A stretch of 64,000 bases of DNA from Lenzites betulinus (Eukaryota > Basidiomycota > Agaricomycetes > Polyporales > Polyporaceae), in NCBI GenBank assembly GCA_022264855.1, contig JABYQU010000082.1, forward strand, positions 21,517 through 85,516. Reading direction: 5' to 3'. The notes under the pieces were generated by a model. The model was not told where the DNA came from and did not search any database. It was given only the letters and a program-made list of their open reading frames with translations. Positions 21,703 through 32,887 of the stretch are shown piece by piece. Position numbers and translations under genes: made by a program. Position 1 is the stretch's first letter; every line of letters begins with the position of its first letter.

Positions 21703-23663
21703 ATGCAACAAACTTCAAGTCGACCTGTCGCAGAGATCCCCCCGTCGCTCCTCTTCCAACTTACTCGCTGCCGCTCCTTGTCGACCATGGTACTCGTCCG
21801 CGGTGGAGAGGGCCTGCAACGCCTTCTTAACCACAAGCGCGCGTCGACCAGAACTCGGGGCAAGAGTCGCTACCGCTCCAAGAAGAAGAAGGGGATCATT
21901 CTCACCCCCACACAGAAGGCGCAGCTGAAACTCCAGAGACAGGACCGCAATGTCGCGCTCAACACAGCACTCAAGGAAGCGCGTAACGCAGTCTGGGAGG
22001 CCGCGAAGAAGATGCGCGCGGACTTTCAGACGCACACCACCGAACACTACTACCACCTTATCATGCAGACATCCCGTGTCGCATCGACCAAGCGTCGACC
22101 CAGTCGCTGGAACGCATATATTCACAAGGAAGTGGGGAACATGAATGCTAGTACGTGCATGCTATCGTCGTCACTCCCTATCTCTGCTGACTTCTTCATA
22201 GACCTCGTGGACAATGAGGAACGCAAGCGGGTGTCCGACGCGGACGTCATTCAGCAGTTGTCCACGCAATGGAACGCTATGAGTAAGGAAGAGCAGATCG
22301 CTGCTACCGACGACGTGCTAGAGGAGCTTAAAGAGCGCAACGAGAATCTCAAGAAAGGCACCCATACCGTTGCGATCCAAGCGTTCCACGACGCGCGTGC
22401 GACGGTGGAGTCACTCGAAAAGGAGGCAAGTTCGGCGCCCTTCCACTAGTGTATCATAGTAACTGACGCACTTCACAAGCTGGAGCACCTTCATGCACGC
22501 ACTGGCATCGAAGCGCTGCTATTTATCACACGATCCACGACCTCGTCCTACGTCCAGCCCTTCGTGTTCCACACAAGTGGCCGGCTGGCTGAGTTTGTCC
22601 ACGCTCTAACAAGCAGCAACATGTCCGAGTTCGCCCTCAAGATGGAAGGCTATTGCCTCTCCGGCATCCAAGGTGAATTCAATTTTCATGACCTGCCGCT
22701 GCCACCATGCTGATATCTCATATTCAGGTGTCGCCAACAACTATGTACAAGGTCTCGTTGCTCTGAAGAAGGACGCCGCGTCGCTCATCAACCAGAAGTT
22801 TCGTAAGTGCATGTCCTCATTCAACGCCGAACAGATCTCTCACCACGCGTTTGTATAGAGGACGTGTGCGTGCGCGCGCCGACTGCCCGGCTGTACTATG
22901 TCAACTTTGAGAAGAGGATCACCGAACGCTTCGGCGTAGTCATCAAGAACTGGCCCTTGAAGAGGTTCTGCTCCCCCGGCGACATCTGTTCCCGCCCCGA
23001 GCTCGATGTGCTCATTTCCAGCTGGACGTCAGGATCAGCACGCTTCCGCTCGATGTCCGATCCCGAGTGGGAGGCATGGAAGGTATCCATGCGCCAGAGA
23101 GAGAGTGGGACGGTGCCGCCTGAGGAAGGAGTTATCCGCGACGCAACCGAGGAGGTCCGCGTGGGGACGGCAGTGTTTCGAACGGCGCCGAGGCCGCGGA
23201 TTGTGAGTGCAGCCATCCTTCATGCACGACATATGTCTGACATGTGATTGGACTGTCTACAGCTAACCTCAACACGCCTCCCTCTGCTGGTGGACCGCCG
23301 CCTCCCTCCACTGGCCCGCAGACGCCTCCCTCGACGACCGGTACTCCGATTGTGCCCGCGTCCACCGTACTTGTGCCGCCTCCTCCTCCTGCGACGGTAC
23401 CCGTGGAATCGACCAGCAAGCGCAAGCGTGCTCGACAAGAAATTAGTTTCGTCAATGTCAGTGTCGTCACCGGCCCTGATGGGAGTGCTGTGACAGTCGC
23501 CAAGAGAGCGCGGAAGAGCCGCCAGGGTACAAACCCCTCGACGACGACTCCTACTGGTGCTGGAGACTCAACGACCACCGGCGGAGTCTCCACGCAAGAT
23601 GGGGATCAAGCAAAGAGGACGCGTCGGGCGCGCAAGTCCAAGAAGACTACGTCGGCGACGTGA
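21703..23663 (+). CDS. KDZ accessory protein, HMG-box-like, basic tail
   Basis: Exons 21703..22150, 22202..22425, 22480..22672, 22728..22802 and 22859..23202 join in one frame; the second intron uses a GC donor (GCAAGT at 22426) with branch point CTGAC and AAG acceptor. The N-terminal part is strongly basic (RGKSRYRSKKKKG) and helical. RRPSRWNAYIHKEVGNMN followed after the intron by VIQQLSTQWNAMSKEEQIAA resembles an HMG box. Further on is VVIKNWPLKRFCSPGDIC, a block I associate with an uncharacterised agaricomycete family. The last exon (from 23263, ending TAG-free frame at 23663 with KRTRRARKSKKTT) is obviously coding by composition, but the phase of the junction from the 23203 donor to the 23263 acceptor does not match, so either a different splice or a frameshift is present. 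DNA binding is inferred. Confidence 0.55.
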
Positions 23664-24519
23664 TAAGGTCTCTTCCGCCGCCGCCGCTCGCTGTCTCTTC
23701 CGCCGCCGCCGCCGCCGCCGCGCGCCGTCTTTTCCGCCGCCACCGCTCGCCGTCTTTTCCGCCGCCGCCGCTCGCCGTCTCCCCCGCCGCCGTTTGCTGT
23801 CTCAGCCCGCCATCGCCCGCTCGTTGCCTCAGCCCGCCGTCGCTTGCTTGCTTCGTCACCGGCAGCCGCCGTCCCCTGCCCGCCGTACCTTCCTGCCATA
23901 CCCCGCCTATTGTGTGCTGTCCGCCGTCCCCCCCTTCTATTAGTTAGCAGAGTATATATCATGTATTCCTGTTTGAGTGCCGCCTAAGCTCTAATAATCA
24001 TATAGTATGTGAGATCCGTGGGACTTGTGAACATGAACATAGAATGGTTCAGGCCCCGATGATCAAAATAAATGTGGCTGTATGGATTGATGATAGAGCT
24101 CAGATGATGGCATCTGAGAGATCGGGCATGTGTACTTGATCTGCATCCCAAAGTTATGTTATAGCTGCACATACATTGTTGTAGATCTCCATACTGCTAC
24201 TCTGTATATATGACTACTGCTATGTTGTACATATATCTAATACACACCAGACTTAACACAGAAGGGACAGATAAGTAATGTGCTCACCAGTACTTGCAAG
24301 CTAAGATTGGCGCCACCGTGCCTTTCCCCCGGGCCATCAAATATATGGCGCCACCCAGGCACTGCATCGTGCATACTCAACGCCTACGTCATTGCGAGCA
24401 CACCAGTGATGTCTTACTTCACAGATGCATCTCAGGATACATGCAGCTGGAGAAGAACACAATGTTAGATACATCAAAAACTGAGCATTGTGAACACTTA
24501 CGGAGGAGGGGGAAGAGAT
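23664..24519. other. GCC-repeat low-complexity tract and AT-rich spacer in KDZ element
   Basis: From 23680 to about 23850 short imperfect CCGCCGCCGCTCGCCGTCTC-type units repeat in tandem; open frames in them are Pro/Arg/Ser artefacts. From 23940 to about 24480 the sequence is AT-rich without gene signals. Confidence 0.5.
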
Positions 24520-25790
24520 ATAGTGTCGGCGGTCGAGCAACAATACGGTGCCGGCGAGCCGAAGCGCCGGAACTTGCGGGAGCTTTGTGGCGCGGCGGGA
24601 CTCCGGGATGGAGCGCGAGCGTGCGAGCTTGGCGGGGAGAGCACGTGCCAAGGACGGCTGATGGGCGCACCTGGCAGCAGGGCGGGGAGTGAGCGGGCGA
24701 GCATCCGCGCGGCGTGCGTGTGGAGCGCGGACATGCGCCCGCGTGCGTGTGAGCGTTCACGAACAGAGGGGGCGGGGGATAGCGTCGGGAGTGTCGGTGA
24801 CCGCGCGCTGGGGACTTGGTGGGGGCGGGCAGTGAGCGCGTGAGTGCGCAAACATAGCGGCGGGCGGACACTGAGCGCGCGAGGGGCCTGGTGTGCTGAC
24901 TTGTGCGCGCGCGGGTCAGTGTTATGGCGGGGGCGGCGGGGGGGCTTACCGGGGAGGAGGGACAGCGTCGGGAGCATCGGCGACCGCGTGCCGGGAACTT
25001 GGCGGGCAGTGAGTGCTTGAGCGCGCGAACTTGGCGGCGGGTGGGCACTGAGCGCGCGAGGACACGCCTGGTGTGCTGACATGTGCGCGCGGGGGTCAGT
25101 GTTATGGCGGGGGCGGCGGGGGACTTACCGGGGAGGGGGGACAGTGTCGGGAGCGTCGGGAGCGGCGAGCAACCGTGTGCCGGGGACTGCCGGAGCCCCT
25201 TGGCGGCGGGGTGGCGGCGGGCGGGTAGCGCTTGAGCGCCCGCCTGGGTGCGTCCGTGCCGAGGCGGGGCTGACATAAGGCGCGCGCGCCCTTCCTGTTT
25301 GAGCGAGCGCGCCGCCACACTGTATCTGTGGAATGTATCAGTAATTGAGCTATACCATGCGCTAACGGTGTAGTATATCAGCCCATACAAAGAAGAACGG
25401 AAGAAAACAAACAACATACGGGGGAGGGGGAGGGGGAACAGCGTCGGCGCTGTCGGGAACGGCGGGCAACGCAGTGCGGGCGTCGCGGGGCGGGGGAGCG
25501 CCGGCGGCGGGAAGATGCCGGGCGCGCTTGATGGGGCGGGACGTACTCAACGCCCGTTTGATCTATCTAATCAGTAGAGATCACAGAGATCGCGTTATCT
25601 AATGTTATCTTGGATTCCGACATAGAGCCTCATATAGGCAGCGTTGTTTATTACTCTACAAGGGAAGGGAACAGGCCGTTTGGCCGTGCTACTGGCAGTA
25701 TGTGGGCCCACGGCCTACCGGGCTAGTTAGGCTGCCAAACGGGGGTACTACGGCAGCCTTATTAGCCGGGATATCTGTGATGATCAGGTG
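24520..25790 (-). repeat. Right long terminal inverted repeat of KDZ element
   Basis: Mirror of 13820-15050. About four diverged GC-rich subunits lie near 24570-25260, against about three on the left, so the two termini differ in unit number. A long minus-strand frame here (24419..25417) is a composition artefact. The outer end is at 25790, followed by the ACCCCACG copy at 25791-25798. Confidence 0.8.
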
Positions 25791-26968
25791 ACCCCACGTA
25801 TAAACGAAGTGTTCAATATCTTGTGCGGCAGCTCTCCACATATTCACACCGTCAACCTCATGTCCGCAGGATGTTCTCACGGGCCAGCCTTCGGCCTTGG
25901 AAGCCGGTATCACTTTCCTGTCCCGAGCTTGCGAAACTGGTCCATCTGCGAGAATTCTATGGATCCACGTTACTGCCGACTCCGGAGACTATCATGGTCC
26001 TCAGCACATTGCCGCACTTGCAGACGATAAACTTTCAGGTCGATCCTGCGGTGCTTGATTGGGGTACCCTACCGGACCCAAAGGACGGCAGAGCGTTCTT
26101 CAACTCCCTCACTACACTCTCAGTGTCCGGAAATAGCTGCGAGTGGTTAATCGCGTTCCTCCCCCTCATCACATCTACGACCCTCCGAGAGCTCAGTTTC
26201 TTCCAAGGATATAGTTATCCATGGGCTATGGAAAGTAACGAGCCGCGCGTGCCCAACACTCTGTTTCAACTGCTCTGCACTGCTATCGGTCAACACCCAT
26301 CCTGGCAGCATACAATCGAGAAGGTCAGCATCGACATTGTCACACCCGACACTCAAAATTCCAATCCCGGAGACGTCTACACATCGCAGCATATCGCACC
26401 TCTACTCTCCCTCACTGCGCTTCGGTGGCTCTATATACTCACAAAACCCCGCCGAATCATCCTCGACGATGCCATGCTGCGTTCTATCGCATTCGCGTGG
26501 CCCCGAATTGAGGAGCTTAGGCTCGACGCTCATCCACTCGACGGACGATGGCAGGAAGCACTTGTCCAGCCCGGGGAGTTTCCCGTCGCCACCCTTGCCG
26601 GTGTCCTCCTCCTCGCGCGCCACTGCCGGTCCCTCGCCGTGCTCCTCCTGGCCGTCGATATGCGCAAGATTCCCGACGTCGGAGCACTCGCCCGCCCACC
26701 GGTGCCGCTAGAGCCGGGCAGGGAACACCCACTTGTCGTGTTCAATCCACAGGGCTCGGTGTTCAGTTTCCACGTCGGTGAAGCCACGGCCCTCGCCAGT
26801 TTCCTTTCGTTGGTGTTTCCGCGACTCTTCAGCGGCGCTGGCTATAAGGGGCCGGTGTGGGACGAGGCGATAACCCGTGCCTGGGAGTTCCAATCGATAC
26901 GGGCACAGGAGCGGCGATGGGCGCTCGAGAACGGGAAGCGGGAGTCAGGCTGTTCAAACGACGAATGA

Positions 26969-28004
26969 GGCGGAGACGATCCGGTTGAAACGGCTGTGTT
27001 TACTGGGACATACAAAGTTGTAGACTTTGCGTGCAGACAGTGCTGTTCGTAGACCATGTTGCTTGTAGTATGTGCTCTCCGATGTGAATGATTTCTTGTC
27101 ATACCGGGCATCTTACTGGATTTCTTCGAGCCCCGAGGGCGGTCTTCGCAGGACGAGAACAAACTTACAGCTCACGATGGCGATTCTTTGACTCGCGCTC
27201 TTCCACGGGCCCGAAGACCTTGCGGCTGTCCGCGCGCGTGAACGAGAGGAAGGCCGCGTCGTCGACTCGTACGGCGCCAAGGGGCCAAACGGTTGCGGGG
27301 AAAGCACTGGCAGCAACCCAAGTTCCAACGACAGCCTGCAATATGTAGCCCAGAAAACATGCGGCAATGGGGACAGAGGGAGTCTACGATTTGCTATCTC
27401 GAGGGCACCCTGTACACGTAGTTTGGGACTTCTCGGAGGACGTATCCGTCCAGAACCAATATTGTTTTACACTCGACCTCTAAGTCGTCGGGGGGAGGGC
27501 GGGACAGGAGCACTAAGATACATGCAGTTGGATGCAGAATTCCTACAGTGAGATAGATGGCGCTCCGCTGCAGGAGGATGGGCGCGGTGGTCCGTAGACG
27601 ATGACGATGCAGTTGATGCAATGACGATGGCGATGAGTGGGCTGGGCTGATACATGCGATGAGTGTTCGTGAGAGATGCACGGGCGACGACAGGAAAGGG
27701 GTGAGGCGGATGGGTGCGTGCACAGCAAGGTAGCTATATGGAGACTTAGATAGGGGGTAAAGCAAGTAGAGATGAGGTATGCGAAAGGAGCGGCGGGGGT
27801 TGAACCCGGTGACAGTGCTGGGAAAAAATAGAGCAGGCCAACCGTGGCTGACGGCGTGTTGAACCGTCATTTCAGCGTCCAAGACGCGGGTGTGAAGCGG
27901 GAGAGGGGTGTCCGCGAGGGGTCAAATGTTGAATTTCCGAGAGTGCGACGTGGGGTGTGCAGGACGCGGGACGCGGGCGGAGTGGATGGGAGGTGCGAAC
28001 GCGT
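26969..28004. other. Intergenic region
   Basis: About 1 kb between the broken F-box/LRR gene and the 3' end of the convergent methylenetetrahydrofolate reductase gene. Open frames on both strands have no domain-like features. A tRNA-like T-loop around 27795 was examined and rejected. Confidence 0.5.
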
Positions 28005-30297
28005 CTAGTTCGCATGGCCGTTAGCGCCGTTCGGAGCGAGCTCAGACCCGTACTTGGCGGCGTAGTCGGCACCAGCCTTGAAGAAAGGCTCAAAGATGGC
28101 CTGGGGCTTCTTGTAGTCGTTGTGTACGATGTTGACCAGGCAGTACGAGTCCATGATGGTGTCGATGAGCTTGTTCGTCGGAGACTCCGGCTCGTACAGC
28201 TTGGCCCACTGACGGCCGAGTTCGTACGCCTCATCCTGCAATGCTAGTCAGTGACTTGGAACGTGCGAAACGGCAAACGAAACACGGACCTTCCACGCCA
28301 TGAAGCTGATCGCCTCCACAATCGTGGGCTGTACGATCTCCTTGCCTGGGAAAACGCCCCACGTGACTGCGTTGGGCCCGTCAGAGTGAGTGTTCGTGCG
28401 GAGGTCGCCGCGGTTGTTGATCACGTAGTAGGTGATGTTGATGTCATGCTCGATGTGGGGGATGAGCAGGTCGAGGAGCTCTGGCGATACAAAGAACTCC
28501 AGGTAGGCCTTACAATGCGCATATTAACATTCAGTTCGCACGACAGATTGTAGATAGCGTACCTTCTGGTAGACATAACCATTGGCCGGACCCCAGCCGT
28601 GTATCCTGTCGTCGCTCCGTGCGCCGTCAACAGCGGGTTGAGAATTGATTGTCAAGAAACCAAGCTCGTTGAGCTTCGCTAGCTGCTGCGCAATGACCGT
28701 CGTCTCGCTCGACGGCGCCGAGTCCGACCATGGGAGCGCCGCGAGATCGCCCAAACAGAAGCGGGAAAACAGCGCGCGAATCTCCGCAATGGTCGTCGGC
28801 GTATTCCACAGCTTGTGCGCGTCCTCCGCCGTCTGCTTGATCCAGACGCCGTACCCGTCGAGCTCGCCGTACGCGGGGGAGCGCGAGTCGCCGAACCGAC
28901 CGTTTGGGTACTCGTCCCAGTTCTCGGTACGCGAGAGGTACGAGCGTGTGCGATTCGCCCAGAAAATAGGGCGAATGTTCTCAGTGCGGCGGTTGGGCGT
29001 GAGTGACTGTGCCGGAGGGTCAGCGTGGAGCATTCTCATCCAATACACGACAGACGTACCTGTCTCCACGGGAGTGGCTTGATGACTTCGATGCGCGGAA
29101 CGAGGTTGAGCTCCTCAAGGAGGAGCCGACAGCCCTTCTCGAGGTTCATGGTGTAGAAGTGCAAGCCCTTGATACCGATGTCCGCGGCGAGTATGCGCCT
29201 GCAGAGATCCGCAACGAGCTTAGTGCCCACTTCTCGCACCTTTTCATCGTTGTTTTTATACGGCTCGAGCTCGTCCAGGAACGCCTGCGGCACGGTAATC
29301 TTCGCGAGAGAGGTAGCCTTCTGGAAGCCGTTCCATGTCTGCACCGGCATGATGCCAGGGACAATTGGAATATTGATGCCGGCGGCCCGCGCAGCTTGCA
29401 CCCACTCGACGAACATGTCCACATCGTAGAACATCTGTGTGAAGATGAAGTTCGCGCCTGCGTCTACCTTGGACTTCAGGTACTCCATTTCGCGTGCGCG
29501 CTCCTCGGGGGGAAAGCGCTGTGTTTGCGGGTAGCCGGCGACAGCGATATCGAAGTAGTCGCCATACTCAGCGCGGATGTGCCGCACGAGGTCGACACCG
29601 TAGCGGAAACCACCTTCCACGGCCTCCCATTCCTTGCCCACGGGCGGGTCCCCGCGAAGCGCGAGTACGTTACGGCAGCCATGCTGCTTTGCTTCCTGGA
29701 GTTGTGTGGTGAGAATCGATTCTCATGGAGCGAATGTGCAAGCGTTTGCCGAGCATGCCGCATGCCGTGCTACGTGGATGGGACCCGCAGCGCAGCAATA
29801 CACTGGGGTCTGACGAGCAAGGGGGTGCAATTCGACGAAGAGGAAGAACAGGCTTCGTGAATTGAGAATAAAGCACTCACCCGCAAAGCCGTGTCCACTT
29901 TCTCCTTAGGCATGCCTGTACATGTCAAGTGCATACATGTCTCAAGACCAATAAGCTTCTGACATGTCTTGACGAGCTCAGATGTAAGTTCTGAAGTCCG
30001 TCCACCTGCGTTCCTAAATGACTGTCAAGAGCCGCACATGATTTTGATTTTCGAATGTGCTCACCATGTGATGTCGATGAACTCAGGGCCCATTGCGCGC
30101 ATGCGCTCTATACGGTCCAGAAGGTTTTGGAGGCCCTAGCACGCGACGTAGTCCGGTCAGATTGTTGCAAACCGGGAAGGCGGCGGCCGCCCGGAGCCAA
30201 TGGGACTAACCTGAGCTGTCCGGGGTGGGAAATACTCGAATGACCACCAGACGCGGTCCTCCTTAGCGGCCTGCTCAATTTTTTGGCTGATTTTCAT
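28005..30297 (-). CDS. Methylenetetrahydrofolate reductase
   Basis: Seven exons on the minus strand (30297..30211, 30135..30065, 30013..29881, 29695..29060, 29006..28563, 28508..28290, 28235..28005) sum to 1,821 nt, 606 residues, with all phases matching. The enzyme reduces 5,10-methylene- to 5-methyltetrahydrofolate using FAD and NAD(P)H, supplying methyl groups for methionine synthesis in the cytosol. The N-terminus (MKISQKIEQA, WWSFEYFPPRT) and GPEFIDITW, NVLALRGDPP, ANFIFTQMFYDVD and IPIVPGIMP are hallmarks of the catalytic TIM barrel. The C-terminal half (GWGPANGYVYQK, NTHSDGPNAVTWGVFPG, EAISFMAWK) is the eukaryotic extension present in fungal Met12/Met13. Length equals the family norm and no lesion was seen. 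One intron is 185 nt, long for this locus. Confidence 0.93.
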
Positions 30298-30957
30298 GAT
30301 TACTCGTGAGTGGGAGGGGAAGAATTAAGGGGGAATATATGTTTTGAAGAGGGCGGGAGGTGGGGGAGTCAGAAAGAGAGGCAAGCAAAGCCACGCCTTT
30401 GAGAACGATCGAGGTCGCAGGCGCCCGGGGTTACTAGTAATTTATAGCATCGTTAGGCGCCCATGACAGACACCTTTGTATGGGCCGATGTCCTGGCCAA
30501 CCCTTCTCATCGCCGAGTCTCTTCCCGTCGGGATTCACTCCATTCATGCCGGACCGTTGCTATCAATCTGAGTGCTGAAATTGTCCAACACGGTCCGCTG
30601 AGCATTCTGGCCAACCAGCACGAACAGCATATCCCTGTACATGGTAGCCACATTGACTGCCATGGTACTCGAGGACAGTCGAGAATCGCCCAGCTCTCGT
30701 GTGGACAAATGCATGACCCCGAACCGGGGAGGCCTCAGCAGCTTTAGGTAAGTGCGATAGTTGTGCGCACTGCGCAGGCCGGCAGACAAGGTCTTTAGCA
30801 GATCAATTTCACGTACATGTGTCGTATCAGTGAATAATCGCTCACATCTTCCACCTCTTGAACATCTCCGTGCTCTGTTTGCGCTCACACAAATACCCCT
30901 TTGGTTGCGTATGATTGGTACAACAGGCGATATCCAGTAGCCCCCGAAGTACGTACG
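30298..30957. other. Upstream region of the methylenetetrahydrofolate reductase gene
   Basis: About 660 bp separating two minus-strand genes. It should hold the reductase promoter and the 3' end of the next gene; no clear motif or gene was seen. Confidence 0.5.
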
Positions 30958-31977
30958 TTAGACGCGGCATTCAACATAGACTGTCGGTAGGTTCCACAAA
31001 ATCAATAGATACAAACCATCGACACACGTTCCCAAACACCACACGATGCTGCTCACCACATACCCTATGTGACTCGCCTCCAGCAAGACCCCTAACCCCA
31101 TGCGCTTGAGCTCAGCAGCAAGCTGCTCGAGTTGACGAATGGTCTCCTCCTTGTCCTGCGACGTCGGCCGCGGCGCCTTGACACATGGAAGGGTGGGCAG
31201 CAACAGCGAACGAGCGGGCCCAGTGGCATCCACAACAGGCGATGATGAGCGAGACGGGAAGGGGATGGGAGGGAGAGCTTTCTCCGGGGACGGTGGCGAC
31301 AACCTGTAACGCGACTTCGCCGGTGCCGGAGCCTCAGCGCCACCCGGCGTGGTCTCCGGCGTATAGATCGTGGCGGGGGCGTAGATCGTGTCTGCATCTA
31401 CAAGCTGTGCTTGGGGTGCCGTACTGGATTGCTCGAGGGCATTGCTGCTGCCGATATTGAAGGACCTCTTCTGCTTCAGCGGCGGGGTCGAAGGGCCACG
31501 GTGTGGAGCAGCAACGGGCGTACGATAGAGGAAGTAGGGTGGGGGACCATGTTTCTGCTGGATGAGGAAAGGGGGCGTAGATTCGGACACTCGAAGTCGT
31601 GCGTGGGGCGAGAGCGTCATGGTAGTGGTCGAGGAGGACATAGTGAGGGAAGAGGGGGTGCTGGAGACCAGGGTGAGGGTATCTATGCAAGCATGTGCGG
31701 AGGTAGAAGAAGGGGAGGACAGCCGAGCTGAATGGCGGCGCGGTTTCGGAAGAATACCCGGTGTCTGCAGTGAATGTTTCGAAGGGGGACAAGCGACAGC
31801 AGCACTGACACGCCGCAGATGTACATCATTCAGCTCGGTCTGAGTACGAGGACGTCGAGGGCCCGTCGGCCTGGCTTTCGCAGCAATCCTCGGCCGTGTA
31901 TTAGGTTTTGGGGCCGCAGGGTCGCAGGGCAGGCCGGTCGGGGGTACCTGCAGCATGAGGGCGAGGGTTCCGGTCAT
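30958..31977 (-). CDS. Ser/Pro-rich protein with C-terminal membrane segment
   Basis: A single open frame of 339 residues from the ATG at 31977; the frame extends upstream to 32040 only with a non-ATG codon. The first 270 residues are Ser/Thr/Pro-rich and likely disordered (PPSPEKALPPIPFPSRSSSP). They are followed by a short charged helical stretch (KEETIRQLEQLAAELKRMGL) and then about 30 hydrophobic residues (IGYVVSSIVWCLGTCVDGLY, then LLILWNLPTV) that would form one or two membrane spans near the C-terminus. This layout suggests a tail-anchored or membrane-associated adaptor. No family is recognised. Coding status is supported by an intact 1 kb frame with a coherent domain order. Confidence 0.6.
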   Translation of the reverse strand: MTGTLALMLQVPPTGLPCDPAAPKPNTRPRIAAKARPTGPRRPRTQTELNDVHLRRVSAAVACPPSKHSLQTPGILPKPRRHSARLSSPSSTSAHACIDTLTLVSSTPSSLTMSSSTTTMTLSPHARLRVSESTPPFLIQQKHGPPPYFLYRTPVAAPHRGPSTPPLKQKRSFNIGSSNALEQSSTAPQAQLVDADTIYAPATIYTPETTPGGAEAPAPAKSRYRLSPPSPEKALPPIPFPSRSSSPVVDATGPARSLLLPTLPCVKAPRPTSQDKEETIRQLEQLAAELKRMGLGVLLEASHIGYVVSSIVWCLGTCVDGLYLLILWNLPTVYVECRV

Positions 31978-32304
31978 AGCCAGGGCGTATATGCGTTCTT
32001 CACGTCCGGGGATGAACGCGAAGTGGACGAGGAGGCACAAGGACTCGCGATGGCCTGGTACGGTCCCCAGTGGGCGGAGGCCGGCTTAGCTGCGCGCGTC
32101 CGTGCGTGGAGGTGGGAACTATCAGGGCGCAGAGGGGCGATCATCAAAAGAACACGGGGCTGGACATAGAAGATAGATTGAAGCCGTCGAACCGTCATTC
32201 GCGCTACAGGGCAGGAGGCCGTATAAAGGAGCCGGCTCGCTGCGTCGAGCACGGAAAGCGCTGCCGTGGCGAGGCTCAAGCGCGGAAGGAGCAACAGCCC
32301 CGGC

Positions 32305-32745
32305 TTAGACGTCGGTGGAGATGAGCATCAGGCACGTTGCAAAAACGACGATGCCGATGATGCTTAGAACGGCAAGATGGCTCCTGCACAGGCGTAACAG
32401 CATGAACTATAAGAAGTTGCTCGTAGCCTGGAAGACTCACTGGCTCGCCCGCAAAAAGCCCCGCTGTGCGCTCATGTCTGCGTATCCTTGCCAATATTCC
32501 CAGATGCCCGCAGCAACGGCAGCAACGGCAGCTATGACCTCTATTATTGCAACGGCCAGCCCCGTAGTCGACGGCGGTGTCTGCGCAGAGCCTGGATCGC
32601 TGGGAGTGGGCAGTCGAGCATGAAGAAGCAGAGAAGCAGAAAGTAGAGAGAGCAGCACTGCCAAACGCAAGTGCGACAGGAGATTACGCTCGAGCATGGC
32701 GAAGTCTCTGCCCGTACTGCCAACGATCTCTTGTTCCTTCGGCAT
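32305..32745 (-). CDS. DUF202-type small membrane protein
   Basis: Two exons, 32745..32441 and 32383..32305, joined across a 57 nt intron (GTGAGT...CAG), give 127 residues. STGRDFAMLERNLLSHLRLA is the DUF202 signature (ARDxLAxERTFLSWLR type), followed by three hydrophobic segments (LAVLLSLLSASLLL, AVAIIEVIAAVAAVAAGI, LSIIGIVVFATCLMLI). DUF202 proteins are small integral membrane proteins of unknown biochemical role; related domains occur in the vacuolar transporter chaperone complex. The start is the ATG directly before the signature. The open frame extends a further 64 codons upstream to 32937 without a clear ATG context, so a longer N-terminus is possible. Confidence 0.7.
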
Positions 32746-32887
32746 TATCGTAGTCCACGATGGGAGGAGGAAGACAGCACTTGGCAGGCTGATGTAGCGC
32801 TTAATTATGGACGCGCGCATCGAGTAGTAAGTCGACGTCCGGATAACTTGAGGCAGCGACCACATGCCGAACGCTACAGCCGTTCGT

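Larger units (their letters stand above)
13820..25790 (+). mobile_element. 12.0 kb KDZ-superfamily transposon
   Basis: 11,971 bp bounded by long inverted repeats starting CACCTGATCATCACAGATAT and flanked by the 8-bp duplication ACCCCACG. It carries, all on the plus strand, a KDZ (Kyakuja-Dileera-Zisupton) transposase at 15575-19370, a gene with two viroplasmin/RNase H1 N-terminal-like domains at 20055-21565 and an HMG-box-like gene at 21703-23663. An 8-bp duplication agrees with what is reported for Zisupton elements. The target is a coding exon of an F-box/LRR gene 44 bp from the 4.6 kb element. The ends and target copies are intact; the transposase carries one late stop, so activity is uncertain. 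KDZ elements are known; the exact gene set and the repeat-structured termini deserve comparison. Confidence 0.9.
8882..26968 (+). pseudogene. F-box/LRR-type gene split by two transposons
   Basis: Three host pieces survive: 8882-9169 (ending FFGPELR), 13776-13811 (reading NVTLSVGYESSD) and 25791-26968. Removing both transposons and one copy of each target duplication joins them in one frame through TPRINEVFNILCGSSPHI and on. The product has the alternating leucine pattern of agaricomycete F-box/LRR proteins (DLARLFVYSRRIKI, LSTLPHLQTINF, LSLTALRWLYIL, WPRIEELRLDAHPL). The N-terminus with the F-box itself was not found upstream of 8882; a stop lies just before the first good codons. A further frameshift lies near 25860-25880, where the frame starting ...HIHTVNLMS gives way to the frame of CPELAKLVHLREF, which stays open to 26968. 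The gene is therefore dead even without the insertions. An unrelated explanation, two adjacent gene fragments, is unlikely given exact frame continuity at both sites. Confidence 0.8.

Noticed and set aside
23557..23947. Arg/Pro/Ser-rich open frames over the GCC-repeat tract
   Set aside because: Low-complexity DNA open in several frames at once; not evidence of coding.
24419..25417. 332-codon minus-strand open frame in the right KDZ inverted repeat
   Set aside because: Mirror of the previous artefact; repetitive product, variable with subunit number.
27770..27870. Possible minus-strand tRNA (GGGTTCAACCCC T-loop)
   Set aside because: The T-stem pairs only four of five bases and no matching acceptor or D-arm sequence was found in the expected distance.
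29003..29860. 285-codon plus-strand frame across the methylenetetrahydrofolate reductase gene
   Set aside because: Antisense shadow of clear reductase exons.
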